From Castor canadensis (Eukaryota > Chordata > Mammalia > Rodentia > Castoridae), in contig NC_133401.1 in NCBI RefSeq assembly GCF_047511655.1, positions 17,420,501-17,484,500 of the forward strand: a DNA stretch of 64,000 nucleotides, written 5' to 3'. The position numbers and the translations under genes were made by a program. Shown here piece after piece: positions 53,104-63,580 of the stretch. Numbering within the stretch: the stretch's first letter is position 1; each line of letters opens with the position of its first letter. The notes under the pieces are model-generated. The model was not told where the DNA came from and searched no databases. It worked only from the letters and a program-made list of their open reading frames with translations.

Positions 53104-53950
53104 GGGGACAGGCCCGGACCCGCCGCCCGGCGCCCACCCGGGATCCGGCCGGGGGAGCCCGGGGACCCCAAGTCCTAGATCTGAGGGATCTAGTGAGCTG
53201 GTGGAAGCGCAGGGATCCCGGAGGGGGTAACTGTCAGAGTGAGGGAGCCGAGGATGGCGGGATCCTGGGAAATGAGAGGAAAAAAACACTCGGTGGATCA
53301 CTCGCTTGGAATCAAGGGATCGCAGAAAATGAGAAAGAAGAAAAGGGGTGGTTTGCGGGACCCAGAGATTGAAAGGTTCCAAGAAATCAGAGAGGAAAAT
53401 CTAATCGGTCAGGGCGGATCAAGAGATTCCGCCATCCAACGCCTCCTTGGAGAAAGAAGAGGTAGAGAGGGGAGTAGGAGGGAATCTCCGGATCCAGTGG
53501 CTCTAAGGCCAGGATCTCACTAAGAAGGGACCCCAGGGATTCACTACCTTGGAGTAAAGAGCAGAAGCCTCAAAGTTGAGGATCGAGGGGATCTTAGGGA
53601 TCCCACCGACCGGCCCAGGGATGGGCAGAGGGGTCCCCAGGGCCGGGATAGAAAGGAGGGAATCTCACGGGACGTGGAGTTGGAGAAAAGTTCGGTCGGG
53701 GGCCGCGGGGAAGGGGGCGTTACCGGAGGCGGGGAGGGGTGGGGGTCAAGGGAGGGTCGCACGGCGCGGGTGGCTCTTTTTTCCCCCTCCAAAGTTTAAG
53801 TCGGCAGCAGCGGCCCAGGAGGAAGTATCAGGAGCGACGGCACCGTCAGCCAATCGGCTCGGGCCTCGGTGACGTCACGAATGGGCGGAGCCTGCCGAGG
53901 GGCCGCGGGCGGAAGGGGAGGGCGGGCCGGCTCCTCGGAGTTGGGGGATC
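53104..53950 (-). promoter_or_regulatory. PRKD2: PRKD2 5' UTR and CpG-island promoter
   Basis: CpG-rich DNA upstream of the PRKD2 ATG. CCAAT at 53850-53854 and a full palindromic CRE TGACGTCA at 53870-53877 lie about 750-775 bp from the ATG, with GGGCGG at 53883-53888. This suggests transcription starts near 53800 with a spliced or long 5' UTR. TSS not determinable from sequence alone. Confidence 0.6.
53870..53877. promoter_or_regulatory. Full cAMP-response element TGACGTCA
   Basis: Perfect 8-bp CREB/ATF palindrome containing a CpG, 16 bp from a CCAAT box. A classic core-promoter arrangement. Confidence 0.7.
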
Positions 53951-55995
53951 AGGGGCCCAGGTTGGGAGGTGGAGGGCAAGGGAGAGGGAGGTGCTGATTC
54001 TTCCTTCCAGGACACCCAAATCTGGGAAGTTAACATTTTTTCGAGCTTCAGGGAAGGTCGAGGCACTGTCACCCCACCTCAGGTCGCGGGGTACCCGGAC
54101 TAGCTTGGTCCTTTAAGAAAAGCTGTCTTGGCTGGCCTGCATCCGGCGCCCACCGCTGGGGAAAGGGTCGGAAATAGGGTGTCAAGTCCGGTCTGCTTCC
54201 CGAGCTCGGGCCTCCCTCCTCCCAGAACGTCGCCCCTGCCCCGCCACGCCCCAGTGCAGGGGAGGGGATACTGCGGAGCACCCCACTCATTCCCTAGGTG
54301 AGAAGATGGAGGCCTAGAAGCAGGTCTGTCTCCAGAGACCTTGGGAAAGGTGCAAGGGTGGGGGTGGGGGGATGTAGTTTCCTTCCGCCGACCCTCCAAT
54401 GACCAAGGGCTGGGGGTAAGCCTGGAAGGGACATCTCACCCACACCACTTCATAGATGGACAACTGGCAATATCCTGGGGCCGTGTGCACATGCGTCTCA
54501 CTACCACTTCCACCCCTCTCCAGGGGGCTTCCTCTCTGGGAGCCTGTCTCCCTGTTGTTCAATGGGGCTGTAACACAACTGACCACAGAGGGTCTTTTCA
54601 CGTGCCCGGAACACAGCAAAAGTTTGGTGAATGGTGGCCGTGGCTACTCATTTGTAGAGAGAAAAGGTGGCACCTCAGGGCTCAGGGGTTTGTGAGGGGG
54701 GTTTGCTCAGTGAGTCATCCAGCAAGCATCTACTGGAGGTCTACTGTGTGCCAGGCCCTGGCCAGGCACACCTTCAGCCTCTTCTGGAGCAATTCTGACT
54801 TGATTCTCCTCCCCAGCTAGTAACAGAATAGTGGTTATCATTTAGTTCACATCCAGGAAGCTGAAGTCTCGGAGAGCAATCACTTGTCCAACCTCATCAT
54901 CTCCCCTCCCCCCAACCCACTGGAAGTCATGGTCTAGGTTTAAACTCTAAAGGCCCCTGAGCAGAGATGGCTGCCTGGCTCGCTAGAATCCCAGGTGGGC
55001 AGGACTGGTGAGGATGGGGGCCGCAGGAAGAGCTCCCTTCCTGGCACAGGGCTGCTGGGGGCAGTTGAGGTTGTACAATGTCGCCTCTGTCACCACATCC
55101 GGGGGGCTGGGGCTAGGGAAGGAAGTCTGAGGCTGGAGTGAAAACCCAAACCACCACCTGGGGAGGCTGTACAGAGCTGGGAGAGTGGGGGAGCAAGGCC
55201 ACGTGGAGCCCTGAGCCTGCGCATGTTACCTGAAGACCATTTGTCCACCTGCACATTTTTCCAGGTGGACAGATAAGCATCAGTGAAGATGCTAGCCAGT
55301 CCCCAGCACGCGGTTCCACAAGCTTTCACCTTCCTTAAGGGCTCCTGGTCCTAGCTCTGGGCACCAGGGGTGCAAACCTTTACTCCCCAGGACGGGCATG
55401 GGCGTTATAGACCTTTAGAGGGGCCAGGCCTGCCTAGGACACCTGGCTTGGAGGAGGTGGAAGCTTCAGAACAAGCAGAGGGGTACAGGACTGGACAGAA
55501 AAGCTGCAATGTTCCAGAGCCCTAGAGCAAGCCCTCCCACCCCCATCCCATAGCACGGGGACACAGGCTCTTTCCGAGGTCCTGAGGACAGTGAAATGAC
55601 AGGTAAGGGGCTGAGCTCAAGTAGGCCTGGCTACCTTGCTGAGTTCCTGGGTGTCCCCCAGGGATCCTCCCAGCATGGCTGGTGGGTCTAACACCATCCC
55701 TTCCCTGTTGTCCTGAGCACCAACTGTCACGCATGCCTGGGCAGGTGAGGGGTCTTCAGCTGAACTACAGTCACAGCACCTGCCCCTAGGGAGGATGCAC
55801 TTAGGAACAGCAAGGAGGGGCGCACGGAGATTCGGTCCCGTGCCCTCACTTCCGCCCTTCCACTCGCACCCCGCCCAAGCTGCCCTACCACAAAACCCCA
55901 ACCCACCATATCCCTCTCCTCAAACCCCGCCCAACCGTGACGAAGGCAGTGCTTCTCCCCCAAAACCCCCAGCCCCCTCAGCAGCCAGTATAGCA
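53951..55995. other. Intergenic spacer between STRN4 and PRKD2
   Basis: 2.0 kb of mainly unique sequence with no SINE of the common families. An L2/MIR-like fragment at about 54690-54960 ('tactgtgtgccaggccctgg'). No gene recognised. Confidence 0.7.
54690..54960. mobile_element. L2/MIR-like ancient repeat
   Basis: 'catctactggaggtctactg' followed by 'tgtgccaggccctggccagg' is the usual wording of old L2/MIR3 fragments. Confidence 0.5.
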
Positions 55996-55999
55996 CCCA

Positions 56000-57066
56000 T
56001 CTTACTCCAAAGGGTTTATTGCGGCAAGTTTTCACATACAAGGTCAGGGCAGAGGGGAGGGCTTTTAAACAGGATCTGATGGGGACTGAGGGTACAGGGT
56101 GGAACCCAGACAGAGTGAAATAAATAGAGGCAAGTGTGGAGCACGAGGAGACTGACAGACTATCACACAGTGATAACAGGGGCGGGCGCCAGTAAAATCC
56201 CGTTCATTTATACAGATATACAGGGAGTTAGAGGGCCCAGGGCTGGCTCCACACCGCACAAGGGGAGGCCTGAGGGCCACCCGTGGAGGAATGGAGCCAG
56301 GGCTGGAGCGTGGCCTCCCCAGGCAGCTCCTAGCCCTGGAGGCTTGATTAGTGTTGGGAAGCAAGTGGAAGGGATTGCCACCCTCCCCCTACACCCCAGG
56401 ACAGCCTGGGGTTGCGCAGGAGGGGCATCTGGAGACCCCTCCCAGCATGGCTCCCACGTGGGCTGGAGGGTGAGGGGCTTAAGGGGAGAACCTGGCACCT
56501 CTGATATCTTGGAAAAACAGATCCCCAAAGACTCCAGGCCCTAGCTGTGCTGCTTGAGGGAAGGCAGCAGATGCCAGGAGTAGGGACTGGCAAAAGGCCC
56601 ATACGCCACCTCAAGAGGCAGCGTGGGAAGGTGGGTGTGTGGGGAAGGGGAGCCAGAGGGTGGAGGGCATTCTTGGAGAAAGGGCCATTAGCACCACCAG
56701 GCTCCACGGCAGGTGGGAAGAGGATGGGCCTCTGAGCCTCCGCAGTGAGCTGGGAGCCTCCTGGGAAGACAGAGAGAAGGGAGGCTGGACCATTAGAGCC
56801 CCATTTCTAGGCCTCAGCCCTCTCCCAGGGGTACCAAAGCCATTCTCGATGCTCCCCCACCCTGCATTTCAAGGAACACCTCAGTCATTCTCCCAGAATC
56901 ATGGGACTTGGCACAACGTGACATGCCAAAGGGGGTGTAAGGGGCAAGGGTGTGGAGTTCTGCCCTCCCGTCCAGAGCACAAATGGCCCCTGCTCCTCAC
57001 CTTAGCCTCACCTGCCTGGCCCCGCTCCCCAGCCAGCGTGGCGGCAAGGGCGAGGCCAGGTGGGCA
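56000..57066 (-). other. STRN4: STRN4 3' UTR
   Basis: About 1.05 kb of unique, SINE-free sequence from the stop to an AATAAA at 56015-56020. Confidence 0.7.
56015..56020 (-). terminator. STRN4: STRN4 polyadenylation signal AATAAA
   Basis: Canonical hexamer on minus at the end of the unique 3' UTR block. Cleavage inferred near 55995-56005. Confidence 0.65.
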
Positions 57067-57236
57067 TCATACGAAGACCTTGGCCAGGGCATCAGCGCCG
57101 GCACTGGCGATAAGAGCCTTGCTGGGGTGACAGGCCACGGCATGGATGGCCTCCTCATGCTTCTTGCGGTGGGCCGTGATCTCCTGCACACAGGTCTTGT
57201 TGTCCAGACTCCACAGGCGCAGGGAGCAGTCATGGC
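57067..57236 (-). CDS. STRN4: STRN4 last coding exon: WD repeats 6/7 and stop
   Basis: 170 nt. HDCSLRLWSLDNKTCVQEIT, AHRKKHEEAIHAVACHPSKA, LIASAGADALAKVFV-stop, the invariant striatin C-terminus. Confidence 0.97.
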
Positions 57237-60200
57237 CTGCGAAGGGTGGGAACAGCAGGGCTAGCACAGAGCTCCTTGCCAGATCCTACCCTTGGACCCC
57301 TCGCCTGGACTCTACCAAAGGCCTCAGGGTTGCAGGGCTCAGTCCTCTTCCTCCCATCACTCTGACCAAAGGACAGCCCTTTTGTCTCCACCCTGTCAAC
57401 CATCCAACTAGTCACCAAGGTTTACTGACTGAACCAGACCCTGGAGGTTCACTGAAAAAAAAAAAGGCCAATCTTCCTGACCTGTGGACACTGCAGGATG
57501 AAATAGTGGACAAGAAAACAGCAAGAGGGGCAGAGCTCAATGGGAGAGCACTCCCTAGCACCACAATCAAAACAAAAACAAAAAAACAAAACCCAGCTGG
57601 GCGCTGGTGGCTCACGCCTGTAATACTACCTACTCAGGAGGCAGAGATCAAGACGATCACAATTCAAAGCCATCCCAGGCAAATAGTTCACAAGACCCTA
57701 TCTTAATAAAACCCAACACAAAAACGAGAAACACAAAACAGGGCTGGCAGAGTGGCTCAAAAGGTAGAGCACCTGCCTAGTAAGCTTGAGGCCCTGAGTT
57801 CAAGCCCCAGCACTCCTGGGGCTGGCAAAAACAAACAAACAAACAAACAAAGTTGAGCAGACTAGCCCCAACCAAGAGGACAGTGTGACAGTCCAAGGAG
57901 GGATGAGGAGCCTCCCATGCAGGGCACAGCCAGGAGGGTCCTGAGGAAAGCAGCCTGGGCAGGTGGCCCCTGACTCAGGCATGGCTGGCCTGAGGGCTCA
58001 GCCCCTCTGCTGCAGCCCAGTGCTCCCAGAATGCAACCCTTTCTGCAAGGTCTGGGCCCAACACTAAAGCTCCTTTGAACCACACTTATGTTACCAACTG
58101 TCCCCTCATGCTTTCCACAACTGGCTGCTGCCACTACCACTGCCACTGTCACTAGGTAGGCAGAGAACAAGCCTAGGTGGAGCTGTCAGTACATGCTGAA
58201 ATTAGGGAGTACCACCTATGGTCTACCCTAAACCACTCACAGCCTCTACCACTGCTTGCACCCCTGTGTAAACACTCAAGTGCATGCATACCCACACGTG
58301 CTCAGGCCTGACCCTTCTCAGCCCCTGGGGAGCTCCAGTCCCTTGTCCCTCTGAGGAAGACCTGCCTGCCCTTCCAGCAGAGCCCCCAGAGAGCAAGGTG
58401 GAAGCAAAGGGCTCCAATCCCTAAACCCACTGTGCCACAGTCACGATACAAGACTTCTGAGCCCTAGTCCCACATCTGTAATGTGGGCACCAAACCACCC
58501 ACTGTGCAGGGTTACTCAGAAGAGTAACTGAGGCGCCCCCAGCAGTATCTGGTGCTGAGCCCACCATCCTGCCCCTACTCCTGACACTCACTGATGGGTT
58601 CCCACCCTGCTGGGACTCTATCCCTGTGGAACCTCTAGGCCTGCACAGGTGCCAAGCCTCCTCATCTCCTACCCTACTGAGGAAGGGGCAGCCGAAAGGG
58701 TCCCACTTACTTCCTGACAAGAGGAACACGCCATTGGGGTCCACGGCTAGGCAGGTTACAGCATCCAGGTGGGCGACCATAGAGTGCACAGATTTACCTG
58801 AAGGGAGAGAGGGATGGTGGCAGGTTCCCTTCCCACCGTGGGCCTTCGTGGGAAGACAAGGGAATTAAGGAAGGTACCCCAAGAGCCTCCAAAGTGGACA
58901 CCAGGACTCAGTGGACTGAGTCGGATCTGCAACACCCCATGAGCACAGGTGGGGGCAGGTGGGAGGATGGGCCTCACCTGTCCGATTGTCCAGAAAGCGG
59001 ATGCCTCTGTCATCATGGGCGGTGATGGTGAGGGGCTGGTTTGGGTGACTCACCACCTGGTTGATCTGGGTTGGGACTGGAACGGGGGGAGAGGGAAGGG
59101 CAGAAAAGGGCAAAGGGCAAATCAGGGAGACCAAGACAGACACAAAAGGGGGCACTGAGCACCCACCACCCTGCCAGGAGGTGCAGTACTGCTTTTACAA
59201 GAGGAGTACCTGGACCCTGCCTCAGGACTAGACACCACCATGCATCCATGGCTCTCCCAGCCTTCCCAGAGCCCTATACTGTGCGCCTGGGTGGAGCACT
59301 TCCACTGAGCCTCATCTCCTTCCTGCTCAGAGTCCTGAGGGCAACTAGGGCCCCAAAGACACAGAAGGAACTTGGGCCCTGTGGGTAACCAGACCCCCGT
59401 CCCCATGGCCTAGCCATGAGGACTGGGGGCTCCCTTACCACTGCTCCCCCGGGACTCCAGTGTGAGGACAGCACTGCCAGCCTCCAGATCATAAAGGACG
59501 GTGTCGCCAGAGCGGAAGGAGGCCACAATGTGGGCGGGCTCGATGCTGGTGAAGGCCACTGAAGTGGGGACCCCGTGCTCTGAGGGGAGAGAGGACAAAA
59601 AGATGCCTATGGGTTGGCCCTGCCCTGGGGCTTCCTCAGAAGCCACCTCCCCAACCCCACTCTGACTAAACGGAGCCTGTGTGAGGCACCAGAGCCCCAC
59701 TCACCGCTGGCTGTGGGGAAAGAACAGAGGCAGGTTGGGCTGCTGCTGGGGTCCCAGATGCGGACAGTGCCATCAGCGGAGCAGGAGGCCAGGCGCTGGG
59801 AAGCGGGACTGAAAGCCAAGCCCCACACGGCATCACCATGGCCCTCTAGCACGTGGCTCAGCACACTTGGGTCTGAGAGGGTCCAGAGAGAAAATGGGCT
59901 ATGTCAGGGATGTCACCTCACTGGACAGCCCAGGAAAAGCCATCCCATCATCCAGCTTCCCACTGGAACCCTGAGCCCCAAGCAGATTCTGGGGCTCTGA
60001 AGCCACTTCACAAGGTCCGGAGGGTGAGGATGTCCCTGGTCACGGCTATCTACCCAGGACCCAGAAATCTGCTGTCTGATGCATCACTGTGAAGACCCAG
60101 CAAAGGGAGGAGGCATAAATGCTGGCTCTGTGACCCCTACAGGCTTTACAGCCTGACCCTGGGAATGGCCCCCCAGCCTCTACAGCCTGTGATCGGCACC

Positions 60201-63200
60201 TCCAGCCCTGCAGTCCTTTCTGCCTGGTCTCCCCACAGCCCTCTGCTGCTCAAGTGCTGGTCACTGCCTCCCCAGCCACTGGACTCCATGCAGGTGCCCC
60301 CAGACAACCCCTGCTGACACCCTATGTGTGCATTCACTTGGCCAGGACCAAGGGTGACTGCTTTCTAACTGTAGCATGTGTTCCCTGAGGGAAGTCAGAG
60401 CTCTGAGCTCTTTACTCTGCCATGAACGAGATTTAGCACAGGGCCACATGAATGAGCAAGGGAGCATCAGCAGCAGGGGACAGACACTGAACAGAAGTGA
60501 GTCTGGTCACCTATCCACTCATCTCTTACAGGGGTCCCAGGATAAAGGCCAAATTCCTCCCCACCTGGCCCACTAATGCCTCTCATCACCATCTTACTCA
60601 ACCAGGAAAACACCCTGGCTGGGCCTGGGGGCAGCAACTACCAGGCCAACCAAGCCTTGGCACTTTCTGGCCCCCTACCTTGGGTGCTCTGGCCTCTGCC
60701 TTCCCAATAACCTGACCCTCACCTACCACCACTGTTCCTACCTACTCTCATCCATCCCCAGGCCCACACTGAACCATGCTGTCCCTGGCTAGCCCAAGTG
60801 CGAGCCCTGTAGGACCCCTCCCTAGGTGAGGAAGGGAAGCCGGAGGCTGTCCTCACCATAACCATCATAGGGGTCCATGTTGAGGTCTGGAATCTTCCAG
60901 CTGTGGATGCGGGCATCTGCCCCGCCACTGTAACAGTGCTCACTGTTGCTGCCCATGGCTACTGCTAACACTGGACCCCTAGGGTGCAAAGGTAGGGAAG
61001 GTAGGTGGACAAGAAGTTCAAAACCCGCCCTGTCACGGAACCTAAAATTCCCTACTAGTGTCTTTCAAGGATGAGCTAAAGCAATCAGTACTGGGTCCGG
61101 GCTGTGCCACCCAGTGAGCTGCCTGTCTCCCACCCCGCTTTCAGTTCTGACTGGGAAGGGTGGGCAGAACCCCGTCGCTTGAGACCACAGGAGCCCAGAG
61201 CCCAGGAGCGAGGGGTGTGTAGAGGCCTTGCTGCACGGACTGGGAGCCCCTGCTGCAGGACCCTGGGGCAGCCAAATCACACTGTCTGGAGATAAGCTTC
61301 CAGCAGGCTCCAGGGCCTCCCTCTTCACCTACCTATGAGCCCGGAAAGCATGGATAGGCTCCACATCCAACGCAGCGTTCCTGTGGGGACAGAGAGAAGC
61401 CAATGGCACAGAGTCCCCGGAGGCCCTGAAGCCCACCCCTGCCCAGGTGCCACCCTCACTTTTTGGCTGTGGCTGCCTTCTGCAGGTTCCACAGCTTGAG
61501 CGTGCCATCCTCGGAGGCAGTGAGCAGTGCTGACTGGCTGTGGTGGAAAGCCAGGGAGCGGATGCCATCATAGTGTGAGCGCAGTGTGAACTTGGGATTC
61601 CAGGTCTTCTTGAAGGCATCTTTGCTGTCAGACAGCTAGGGGTGGGGGAGTTGCCTCAGTGGCCCTCAGCCATCCAAGCAGTCACACAGACACTGACACC
61701 CAGCCGGACATTGCCCCTTCTCTGCACCTGCAGGTCCCTGTACCTGCTCGTGAGTTTTCACAGTGTGCTAGGTTCTGGGGAAGCAAAGGTGGGCCCAAAC
61801 CCTTGGGGTGTCGTAGTTCTATAGATCAAAAATGCATGAAGGGGACACCAGGCGGCCTGGCCATCTCTGCAGGGACCAATAGGCTTTTCTGAGGCAGTGA
61901 CAAGTGAGCTGGACTTAACCAGAACGAGGTAAGGGAGGGGGACAGGAGAAGGAACTACACAGTGCAAAGACCCTGAGGCCGGCAGTCTTAGAGCCCAGTG
62001 TAGCTAGGATACACAATCCAAGGACAGGGGTGAGAGTCAGGAGTAAGGCCAAAAAGGTTGTGACAGGAGCCAGAATGGTGAACCACATTCAGAACCCTAC
62101 AGGATTCAGAGCAGGGAAATGGCCGGACTTGTCCTGACAGCCCCCCGCCCCAGGCTTAGACTTGGAGTAGGTAAGAGTGGGAGCAGATGTGGGTTCTGAG
62201 GCCACGCAGCCTCAGGGAACGATGAGGGCGTTTAGACCAGACACTTGATGGCAGAGATGGAGGTGAGCACAAGAGCTGAGGAGTTCGGGAGCAGAACCAT
62301 TGGCCCCTGTGAGTGATGCTGGGAGGGCCAGGCTCGGAAGAGCCCATGAGCAGGCTGTCAGGCAAGCGACAGCACCTGCCCAAAATGTAGCTGATGCTGG
62401 ATGGGCCCTTTCATCTGGGCTTGGTCCATGATGGTCCCTGCCTCAGAGGTCATTTCTGTCATAATTCTTTGTAGTCTGAGGATCTGTGGCCATGTGGCAC
62501 CCCCAATTCTCCAGAACAAACATGGGGCAGGTGTCTTCCACATCTGTCCCCAGTCTTGCTGGAAATCAGCAAATCCACTTCTGACCCAGAAAAACACACA
62601 CACGCTCAGCCCTAAGGTTCCCAACTGCCAGAGGCCTATCCACAGCGTGCAGGCTCAGACACTAGCAGCGAGGGTCCCTTCCCTCTAGCTCAAATGCCCC
62701 ATTTCCAGCAGACTGAACTGAGTGGGATTTCTGGATTGAAGCCATCTTCCCACATCCCAAATTGCCAGGATGGGAGGGTCACAGGCTGGAGGCACCCAGC
62801 ACATGACTGAGACACAAGCTCCCAATTCTTGCAGACTCTGCACCTCAGTGACCACAGTCGAGTCCTGCCACCTTCTGCCTTGCACTCCTCAGTAAGACAG
62901 AGTGAGCGCACACAGCCACCTTGCAAGGAGGGGATGATCTCACACAACCTGCATGTGACTGAGCTTGGCAGGGGCTGGCAGTGTGCATGAGACCCAACGA
63001 AAGTAGCCCCCACCCCCAGACTTACGTCACAACTGAGATCGTTGTCATTGGTGACGGTGAGATCTGCCAAGTCCCCCAGGCTCACCTCCCCGCCCCCGAT
63101 AGTGTCCATGATGAAAACGTCTGAGGAGAAGCCAAAGGAACCTGGTAGGGGGAGGGGAGGGTGGGGCAGAGAGGGGCAGGGAAAGAGAGGACAGAGAGAG

Positions 63201-63580
63201 GCAGAGAGAGATGAGAAGCGAGAAAGACAGACGGGAGGACAAGATCAAGAATCACAGCTAGAAAGGTAGAGACAGAGACAGATAGACAGACAGGGCAGGC
63301 TGGACAAAAAGAGAGGGAAACAGAGACAGACAGACGAACTTTTGGGACAGGGAGGCTGCAGACTGGAGGCTGGGCCTCGCCCCTGTGGACATGGCAGCCC
63401 TGGGCTTAGCTCTGCAGCCTCCCTCTGCTAGGGACCCTGGGGGTCAGGGGGTGAGTTGGGGGTTACCTTCATGGGGCCGGGGCTGAGGAGTGCCAGGAGG
63501 TGGGCCTGTCACTTTGGGGGGCAGCCCGTCCACATCCCGAAGGTCGGCCAGAATTCCCTGGAGCTTGACCCGGCGGCTTT
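57067..63580 (-). CDS. STRN4: STRN4, striatin-4 / zinedin, 3' part (10 exons, last 412 aa; runs off the right edge)
   Basis: Striatin-family scaffold and regulatory B'''-type subunit of PP2A; core of the STRIPAK kinase-phosphatase complex in the cytoplasm (family knowledge). Ten coding exons are visible, from ESRRVKLQGIL to the stop, all GT/AG and phase-consistent (1241 nt). Seen: a Pro-rich linker, the conserved segment FIMDTIGGGEVSLGDLADLT, then WD40 repeats of the propeller with GH/SH...WD-type signatures (LRSHYDGIRSLAF...LKLWNL; LEGHGDAVWGLAF...VRIWD; VAHLDAVTCLAV...LRLWSL) and the C-terminus ADALAKVFV. Human STRN4 is about 753 aa, so about 340 N-terminal residues (caveolin-binding, coiled coil, calmodulin-binding) lie beyond position 64000. 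No disabling change seen. Confidence 0.96.
57237..58710 (-). other. STRN4: STRN4 last intron
   Basis: 1.5 kb. One plus B1-ID dimer at about 57598-57815 preceded by an ID remnant (57525-57590); (CAAA)n tail 57826-57850; MIR-like at about 58430-58530. The rest is unique. Confidence 0.75.
58711..58797 (-). CDS. STRN4: STRN4 exon: WD repeat 6
   Basis: 87 nt. KSVHSMVAHLDAVTCLAVDP then NGVFLLSGS. Donor GTAAGT. Confidence 0.95.
58978..59076 (-). CDS. STRN4: STRN4 exon: WD repeat 5
   Basis: 99 nt. PTQINQVVSHPNQPLTITAH then DDRGIRFLDNRTG. The codon split across the upstream junction reads GTC (Val). A second AG ten bases further on would break the frame, so 59076 is the start. Confidence 0.94.
59439..59579 (-). 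CDS. STRN4: STRN4 exon: WD repeat 4
   Basis: 141 nt. EHGVPTSVAFTSIEPAHIVA, SFRSGDTVLYDLEAGSAVLT, LESRGSS. Donor GTAAGG. Confidence 0.95.
59705..59872 (-). CDS. STRN4: STRN4 exon: WD repeat 3
   Basis: 168 nt. DPSVLSHVLEGHGDAVWGLA, FSPASQRLASCSADGTVRIW, then SSPTCLCSFPTAS. Confidence 0.96.
59873..60856 (-). other. STRN4: STRN4 intron between WD2 and WD3 exons
   Basis: 984 bp of SINE-free unique sequence. Nothing recognised inside. Confidence 0.75.
60857..60978 (-). CDS. STRN4: STRN4 exon: WD repeat 2
   Basis: 122 nt. GPVLAVAMGSNSEHCYSGGA then IHSWKIPDLNMDPYDGY. Acceptor CACCCTAG, donor GTGAGG. Confidence 0.95.
61333..61380 (-). CDS. STRN4: STRN4 exon: inter-WD segment (48 nt)
   Basis: Small exon encoding NAALDVEPIHAFRAH; starts WD repeat 2. 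Acceptor CCCCACAG, donor GTAGGT. Confidence 0.94.
   Translation of the reverse strand, partial: ERCVGCGAYPCFPGS
61460..61635 (-). CDS. STRN4: STRN4 exon: WD repeat 1
   Basis: 176 nt. LSDSKDAFKKTWNPKFTLRS, HYDGIRSLAFHHSQSALLTA, SEDGTLKLWNLQKA. Acceptor CCCCTAG, donor GTGAGG. Confidence 0.95.
61636..63025 (-). other. STRN4: STRN4 intron before the WD1 exon
   Basis: 1.4 kb. L2-like fragment at about 61745-62020 ('tgtgctaggttctggggaag', 'agtgagctggacttaacc'). The remainder, 62020-63000, is unique with nothing recognised. Confidence 0.65.
63026..63141 (-). CDS. STRN4: STRN4 exon: pre-WD segment
   Basis: 116 nt. SFGFSSDVFIMDTIGGGEVS then LGDLADLTVTNDNDLSCD. Donor GTAAGT. Confidence 0.95.
63142..63466. 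repeat. Purine-rich low-complexity tract in a STRN4 intron
   Basis: Irregular GAGA/GACA repeats from about 63175 to 63350 on plus (pyrimidine-rich in RNA), then unique sequence to the next exon. Confidence 0.85.
63467..63580 (-). CDS. STRN4: STRN4 exon: Pro-rich linker
   Basis: 114 nt, first exon visible in the window. ESRRVKLQGILADLRDVDGL then PPKVTGPPPGTPQPRPHEG. Acceptor CGTCCCTGCAG with a split Glu codon whose first base is outside the window; donor GTAACC. Confidence 0.95.
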
